A stretch of 64,000 nucleotides of DNA from Roseibium sp. TrichSKD4. Lineage in GTDB: Bacteria; Pseudomonadota; Alphaproteobacteria; Rhizobiales; Stappiaceae. Position numbers and translations under genes: made by a program. The stretch is from positions 62,001 through 126,000 of the forward strand of contig NZ_GL476304.1 in NCBI RefSeq assembly GCF_000148725.1, given 5' to 3'. Shown here one piece after another: positions 59,497 to 64,000 of this stretch. Positions within the stretch are counted from its first letter, which is position 1, and the number at the start of each line of letters is the position of its first letter. The notes beneath the pieces were generated by a model. It ran no database searches and was not told the origin of the DNA. It saw only the letters and a program-made list of their open reading frames with translations.

Positions 59497-60254
59497 CCGC
59501 GCCTCCAGCGGTTGGCACGCACTTCCCAAGGCTGCAGAATCACAAGTTCGATCAACAGCATGACCATCACAAAGGCGAGCGAATAGGCCAGCACCATCGG
59601 CACATCGAACAGTTGAAAATAAAGGTGGATTTGAAAACCAATCCCATTGGAGCGTCCGAGGAACTCAACCACCAGAACAATCTTCCAGATCAAGGCGGTG
59701 CCGGTTCGGGCACTCGCGGCGATCTGTGGCGACAATTGCGGCAGGAGAACATGGCGGGCGCGTGCCCCCAATGGCATGCGGTAAATCTGGGCCATGTCAT
59801 CCAGTTCAGGATCAAGCGCCCGTGCGCCTTCACGGATCATGGTTGTAACCATCGGGATCTTGTTGATGGCAACCGCGAGGACCGCTGCAACTTCAGTCAA
59901 ACCTATCCAGAGATAACAAAGGACAATGGTGACAAGGGCAGGTAGGTTCAGGAAAATAACAAGCCAGGGATCAAGCCATCGGTCAACTTTTTTGGCCCGA
60001 CCCATAACAAGTCCGAAAACCAACCCATACGACATCGCAAGCGTAAAAGCGGCCAAAACGCGCAAGAGTGTTGCGCCCATATGCTGAAACAACGGGCCGT
60101 TGACTGCTTCGCTCGCTATCAATCCGGCAACGACAATCGGGCCGGGCAAAACTTGGGTATCATCTATAAGAAACGCCAAACCAGCCCATCCCAAGAGCAG
60201 CAAAGCAAGTGAAATGAGCCGGACTGAAGTGTCTTTAGCTTTGAGGCGCGACAA
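59493..60254 (-). CDS. NitT/TauT-type ABC transporter permease
   Basis: 253 residues, six transmembrane segments, with the EAA-type loop DMAQIYRMPLGARARHVLLP at about 155-175. The start is TTG 60254, eight bases after GGAGGG and 20 bases inside the end of the binding-protein gene. Importer architecture of the sulfonate/nitrate/bicarbonate class; cargo unknown. Confidence 0.85.
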   Translation of the reverse strand: MSRLKAKDTSVRLISLALLLLGWAGLAFLIDDTQVLPGPIVVAGLIASEAVNGPLFQHMGATLLRVLAAFTLAMSYGLVFGLVMGRAKKVDRWLDPWLVIFLNLPALVTIVLCYLWIGLTEVAAVLAVAINKIPMVTTMIREGARALDPELDDMAQIYRMPLGARARHVLLPQLSPQIAASARTGTALIWKIVLVVEFLGRSNGIGFQIHLYFQLFDVPMVLAYSLAFVMVMLLIELVILQPWEVRANRWRRG

Positions 60255-61209
60255 ACAGGCCCTCCGGAAGGGTGGTTACGGAGCCGAGCAGCTTTTCACT
60301 GCCAAGCCGGGCCATCAGTTCCAGCATTTTGGCTGCCTGCTCTTCATTGACGGGACCTTCAGAAGGAATGCCTGCGATAAATCCATCCTTCAGTGCCTGA
60401 AACTGATTGTCGGATTTGGCCCGCATAAGCGGACGCACACGCTCGAATGCAGCAGGGTCACTCTTCAAAAGACCCTTCGCCGAGCGGGACGCGCGCATGA
60501 GACCCTGCACCAGTTCCGGATTATTCTCTGCAAGCTCTCCGTGGATCACATAGCCAAGAAGCGGTGTTTCAGGATCCAGCCCAAGCGCATTGGCAGCATC
60601 TGATACAGAAATCAGTTCGCGCATTCCTGCTGATTTCATCTTCGCAAGGAAATGCCAAAAATTGATTGCTCCAGCGGTTTCTCCTGACAGCCCGCCCTTA
60701 AAGATCAGCGGCGGGGCGCCAAAGACCTGCTCGGTTTCTGCGGCCAGATCCATGCCATATTCTTGTTCGGCATAGGCGCGCAGGATCAGCCAGCTTTTAT
60801 CAACCGGGCCTCCGGCAATACCGATTTTTTGCCCCTTCAGGTCTTGCAGTGTTTCCGCATTGCTTGTTTTCGGGACAACAAGGCCACCCACGGCCTTGGA
60901 ATAAGGAATAAAGCGGTAGTCCTTGCCTTCAGCCCGTTGGCGCACAACCCAGAGCCAGTCAGCGACCACAATATCTGCTTCACCGCCCTGAAATGCGATT
61001 CTTGTGGCTGGGTTGCCAGCCATCCCCGTTACTTCAAGCTGGAAGCCATTTTCGGTATCGAGACCATAATGCTTGATCGTATCAAGCTCCCAGTTCACGG
61101 TTCCGATCTTCAAAACGGCGGCCTTGAGGACCGGCTGGTCTGCCTGAACCAATCCGGCTGACAACGCGAGCCCTATAGCGGCAAGCGCGAGTTTCCGTAA
61201 CGCAAGCAT
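60235..61209 (-). CDS. NitT/TauT-type periplasmic substrate-binding protein
   Basis: 324 residues with a signal peptide (about 1-23, ending VQADQ). NMT1/SsuA-like fold: IGTVNWELDTIKHYGLD, GGEADIVVADWLWV and LKGQKIGIAGGPVDKSW are typical. The ligand is not evident from sequence. Position between the ped genes and the CX3CW gene suggests uptake of a compound used with the quinoprotein system, for example a cofactor precursor, metal complex or substrate; this is inference. Confidence 0.82.
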   Translation of the reverse strand: MLALRKLALAAIGLALSAGLVQADQPVLKAAVLKIGTVNWELDTIKHYGLDTENGFQLEVTGMAGNPATRIAFQGGEADIVVADWLWVVRQRAEGKDYRFIPYSKAVGGLVVPKTSNAETLQDLKGQKIGIAGGPVDKSWLILRAYAEQEYGMDLAAETEQVFGAPPLIFKGGLSGETAGAINFWHFLAKMKSAGMRELISVSDAANALGLDPETPLLGYVIHGELAENNPELVQGLMRASRSAKGLLKSDPAAFERVRPLMRAKSDNQFQALKDGFIAGIPSEGPVNEEQAAKMLELMARLGSEKLLGSVTTLPEGLFVAPQS

Positions 61210-61301
61210 GATTTCCTCCCAATTATATTTGAATTTAGATTAGCAGTGGCTCAGGTAACGTGAAGTAAGACTTTCGGTCGGGTTTCGGGGAGTATTGAGA
61301 A

Positions 61302-61901
61302 TTGATTTGGTTGAACCGAGTTTTGTCTGTGGTGGTCTTGTTTAGCCTTTGGGGGGCGCATGAACCTGCGCTGGCAGAATCCTACCGTTCTGTTCAGGAG
61401 CGAAGACCGGATCTTTTTCATCCTGAAACCGGTTTTCGCATATCAAGGCATCGGGCACCGACACCGGAAGATATTCCAGGCAATGTTGTTCCGGTGTCCA
61501 CGGAAAGGGCGGCCAATCTCATCGGGAAAGGGGCGTTGCCGATTGATGTGTCTGGTGCGCTGATCTCCAGGTATGACGAGCTTGAAGGAACATGGTTGGT
61601 GCAAGGTCCGCGAGACAGTTTGCCGGGTGCCGTTTGGTTGCCGGAAGTGGGGCGCGGCGTTTTGGATGAAGAGATGGATCGCTACCTTGCATCCAATGTC
61701 ACTCAATTAACAAACGGAAACAAAGATCATCCGGTTCTGGTCTTTTGCATGGCCGACTGCTGGATGAGCTGGAACGCGGCCCAGCGCATAGAATCTCTCG
61801 GATATACAACTGTTTATTGGTTTCCTGAAGGTGTTGACGGCTGGCGTGATTCCAAGCGAGAATTTGAAAAGGTTTTGCCCGTCTCGCTAGTAGTTGAATA
61901 A
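61302..61901 (+). CDS. PQQ-associated rhodanese-like protein with CX3CW motif
   Basis: 199 residues with a signal peptide (about 1-25). Rhodanese-like fold in which the active-site loop is VFCMADCWMSWNAA (Cys149, Cys153, Trp154), followed by WFPEGVDGWRD. Matches the PQQ-dependent catabolism-associated CXXCW family (TIGR03865-type, from memory). The start is TTG 61302 after GGGGAG. Periplasmic redox or sulfur-transfer role is possible. It directly precedes the dehydrogenase gene. Confidence 0.83.
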   Translation: MIWLNRVLSVVVLFSLWGAHEPALAESYRSVQERRPDLFHPETGFRISRHRAPTPEDIPGNVVPVSTERAANLIGKGALPIDVSGALISRYDELEGTWLVQGPRDSLPGAVWLPEVGRGVLDEEMDRYLASNVTQLTNGNKDHPVLVFCMADCWMSWNAAQRIESLGYTTVYWFPEGVDGWRDSKREFEKVLPVSLVVE

Positions 61902-62064
61902 AGAAAAACCGTAAAAGGCCGAGTTTTATTATCCAGTATGCACTTTGGTGCAATTCTCACTCATCCACCTTTCTCCTATTCTTCCGCAGCGGAATACGTC
62001 TGCATGTGTTGAGGTGCCCGGAGGAGAGGCGCCTGTTTGTGCACATAACCTGGGAGGATGCAGG

Positions 62065-62339
62065 ATGAAGAAATATTTGGCTGTCGCCGCAGTCGGACTG
62101 TTGGCGACAACGGGCGCGCAAGCAGCCGGGGTGACCGAAGAGGACCTCGCCAACGACGCGGCCACAACGGGCGATGTGCTGACAAATGGCATGGGTCGCC
62201 ATCAGCAACGTTACTCCCCATTGAAAATCATCAACAAAGACAACGTGAAAAATGTTGTCCCGGCTTGGGCCTTTTCATTTGGTGGTGAAAAACAGCGTGG
62301 TCAGGAAAGCCAGCCTCTTATCCATGATGGCATTATGTA
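62065..62339 (+). pseudogene. exaF: PQQ-dependent alcohol dehydrogenase (ExaF/PedH-like), 5' fragment
   Basis: First ~91 codons of a quinoprotein alcohol dehydrogenase: signal peptide MKKYLAVAAVGLLATTGAQA, then the propeller start NGMGRHQQRYSPLKIIN and WAFSFGGEKQRGQESQPLI, closest to the lanthanide-type ethanol dehydrogenases ExaF/PedH in my memory. The insertion changes the codon after Met91 into a TAG stop. ATG 62065 follows GGGAGG and CAGGA. Upstream, 163 bases carry its promoter. Confidence 0.85.
62334..62339. repeat. Target-site duplication, left copy (TATGTA)
   Basis: TATGTA at 62334-62339 and again at 63821-63826, on both sides of the third insertion sequence. Removing one copy with the element restores the dehydrogenase frame ([11 protein letters not shown]). 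Confidence 0.85.
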
Positions 62340-63820
62340 GTCCGCCCTGAACAACGTCTAAGCCATTGATGTTGCGCGTGGCCGAAGCAATACGCAAATA
62401 TTCGATTTGACCGGTTTGGGGATGGGGTTTGTGATCCAGAGCAGCAAAATGATCAGTGCATTGAGGATCAGACGCAGGTTATGACCGGCTGCGGCCAGCA
62501 GGGCGTTGATGGCATCGCCATTTTTGCCATTGAGGAAGTTCCGGTCAAGTCGTCCATCTGTTTTCATGTGGCCGATGGTGGCCTCGATCGCTGATCGTCG
62601 TTTCAGCTCACGCTTCATCTGTGCCGTCAGCCCGCGCTTCTGGCCGGAGATCATGACCTTGGCGTCGCCCTCATAATCATGCCCCCGATAGCCACGGTCC
62701 ACATAGACACGCTCAGCTTTGGTGCCGCAGACTTTCTCAGCCTGACTGATGGTGTCATTCAAGGTGTGCCCATCATAGGGATTGCCCTCAAAAGCCCTCG
62801 CCGCAAGAACCAATCCTTCCCGATTGGTCGTGGCAATGCCAACCTTGGCCCCGAACTCGTAAGGTGTTCGCGCCTTGCCCTTGGCAATACAGGCCACTTC
62901 CGGCGCATGCATGGAATAAATCTTGTTTTTGTCCTTGGGGGTCTGGGCCAGAAGCCGCTCCACCAGTCCCAGCAGACGGGAGAACCGGTGCTCAAGACCT
63001 TCGTTGCCTGCGATCTTGCGGGAGATGTCGCGATAGACCCGGCCCAGATAGGTCTTCAGCTTTTTGAGTTCCCGGCGCATCCGCTTGAACTGTTTGGCAT
63101 GGGCATAACGGCCCGCCATCAAGGCCGCCTTTTTGGCAACTCTGGTATGGCTGCGACGCAAGATGATGCCGGCCCTCTTGGCCTGGCGCACCAGAAGCTG
63201 CAAGGCCTTGTGATAAAGACGGCTATCGGTGGGATGGGCAATGGCTTTGGGTTGAACGGTCGTATCAACCAAGACCCGCTCAAGGCTGCTCTTCTTGATC
63301 GTCCCGCTCTCAATCGCAACACCTACCGTAGCAGAAAGAAGCTTTTCCATTCCCTCAGGACCAATCCGTTTGCGCCAGCGGGTCATGGTTGAGGGATCAA
63401 TGGGGAATTGGTGCTGGAAAAACTCAAAACCGCAGAAAGACTGCCAGTAGGGGTTTTCAACCCAACGCTCAACCGTCTCTTCATCGGAAAGATCGTACAT
63501 GTGCTTGAGAAAGTGCAGCCCGGCCATCAGACGCGTTGGTTTGGCCGGTCGTCCCAAGGGGCGATAATGCCTGCCGAACTCCGCATCAAATTCATCCCAA
63601 GGCATCAGACCAGACAGCCGCACCAACGAATGGTTCATATCGATGATTGCGGCCAGGCGTTCCTTGAACAGATCGCCACACCGTTTGTTGCGTTTTGAAG
63701 GTCTCATGAGAATATGCCAGAAAATGCGTGCTTCGGATCAACTAACCGGCATATTCACACATCCAAAACCCAATGGGTATCCATACTCTTCAATCAGTTA
63801 AGGGGTTTTTCAGCGCGAAC
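62340..63820 (-). mobile_element. IS5-superfamily insertion sequence, complete (1481 bp)
   Basis: Imperfect terminal inverted repeats, GTCCGCCCTGAACAAC at the left and GTTCGCGCTGAAAAAC as the reverse complement of the right end (15 of the first 20 bases match). A single full-length transposase fills the element. Perfect 6-bp flanking repeat TATGTA. It lies in the ExaF/PedH-like dehydrogenase gene. The subgroup (IS5 proper or IS1182-like) is not settled from sequence alone. Confidence 0.9.
62358..63707 (-). CDS. IS5-superfamily transposase (DUF772 plus DDE domain)
   Basis: 449 residues. An N-terminal DUF772 domain ([34 protein letters not shown]) precedes the DDE_Tnp_1 core with the likely triad Asp in [12 protein letters not shown], Asp in [12 protein letters not shown] and Glu in [15 protein letters not shown]. 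Basic helical insert around residues 175-240. Complete and uninterrupted, so the element may be mobile. Confidence 0.93.
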   Translation of the reverse strand: MRPSKRNKRCGDLFKERLAAIIDMNHSLVRLSGLMPWDEFDAEFGRHYRPLGRPAKPTRLMAGLHFLKHMYDLSDEETVERWVENPYWQSFCGFEFFQHQFPIDPSTMTRWRKRIGPEGMEKLLSATVGVAIESGTIKKSSLERVLVDTTVQPKAIAHPTDSRLYHKALQLLVRQAKRAGIILRRSHTRVAKKAALMAGRYAHAKQFKRMRRELKKLKTYLGRVYRDISRKIAGNEGLEHRFSRLLGLVERLLAQTPKDKNKIYSMHAPEVACIAKGKARTPYEFGAKVGIATTNREGLVLAARAFEGNPYDGHTLNDTISQAEKVCGTKAERVYVDRGYRGHDYEGDAKVMISGQKRGLTAQMKRELKRRSAIEATIGHMKTDGRLDRNFLNGKNGDAINALLAAAGHNLRLILNALIILLLWITNPIPKPVKSNICVLLRPRATSMA

Positions 63821-64000
63821 TATGTATGTCACAGGCTCGTACTCACGTATGTATGCCATTGACGTGCGGACCGGAGAGGAAATCTGGCAGTATGATGCCC
63901 GTTTGCCGGAAGGCATTCTGCCGTGCTGTGATGTGATCAACCGTGGTGCAGCAATTTACGGAGATAAAGTCTACTTCGGTACGCTGGACGCCAGAATCGT
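63821..64000 (+). pseudogene. exaF: PQQ-dependent alcohol dehydrogenase (ExaF/PedH-like), downstream fragment
   Basis: Continuation of the interrupted dehydrogenase beyond the insertion: [20 protein letters not shown], then a segment containing [11 protein letters not shown], the adjacent-cysteine ring characteristic of PQQ alcohol dehydrogenases. It runs off the window, so the lanthanide-versus-calcium selecting residue further on cannot be seen. The frame is open from the target duplication, and an ATG at 63822 could re-initiate, but the product would lack the signal peptide. Confidence 0.85.

Noticed and set aside
1-64000. CRISPR arrays, prophage genes, toxin-antitoxin pairs, retrons
   Set aside because: No regularly spaced repeats, phage structural genes, reverse transcriptase or paired toxin-antitoxin frames were seen.

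Overview
The window is a stretch of alphaproteobacterial chromosome. Supporting signs are the nuo-birA-rnj-mce-proS-lolCD-dnaE gene order, a short ProS without an editing insertion, LpxI in lipid A synthesis, a DUF1467 protein and an alphaproteobacterial SOS box (GTTC-N7-GTTC) in front of lexA. Gene content and style fit the order Hyphomicrobiales, perhaps a marine Stappiaceae-type organism. The genus is inference only; no 16S rRNA lies in the window.

Bases 1-31608 are ordinary, densely packed core genome, nearly all on the + strand. They hold the end of the complex I operon (nuoJ' K L M N) running into birA, ribonuclease J, methylmalonyl-CoA epimerase and a DUF1467 protein; then proS, the Lol lipoprotein exporter (lolC/lolD), a 32-codon small ORF and dnaE; then rpsB-tsf; then pyrH-frr-uppS-cdsA-dxr-rseP-bamA; then lpxD-fabZ-lpxA-lpxI-lpxB. 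Together these serve translation, isoprenoid and phospholipid precursor supply, and outer-membrane building. Clear terminators follow the DUF1467 gene, tsf and bamA.

Bases 31605-49722 mix core and variable genes. An ATP-grasp gene (reconstructed length 242 residues) is split by a complete IS66-type element (31957-34414). A large chemoreceptor, gltA and gltX follow on the minus strand. comEC, divergent from gltX, is split near its 5' end by an IS1380-type element (about 40791-42439). lexA with its own SOS box comes next, then a histidine kinase paired with a REC-DUF3369-degenerate GGDEF-EAL regulator, and a glutathione S-transferase.

Bases 50474-64000 form a periplasmic PQQ (quinoprotein) alcohol-oxidation cluster. 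It includes a zinc metallohydrolase, a SoxYZ-like carrier, a MoxJ-like binding protein, cytochrome c-550 PedF, a PedABC-type transport system with a beta-propeller protein, a Sel1-type protein, a methyltransferase, a NitT/TauT-type ABC transporter and a CX3CW rhodanese-like protein. The PQQ alcohol dehydrogenase they should serve (ExaF/PedH-like) is interrupted at about codon 91 by a complete IS5-superfamily element (62340-63820) with a perfect 6-bp target duplication. The accessory machinery is therefore intact while its local enzyme is broken.

The most notable pattern is three complete insertion sequences of three different families, each inside a dispensable gene and each allowing the parent reading frame to be rebuilt from the flanks. 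I saw no CRISPR array, prophage, tRNA or rRNA gene, and no clearly new system. The least explained parts are the quinoprotein accessory genes, the R2K-type ATP-grasp pseudogene and the small ORF between lolD and dnaE.
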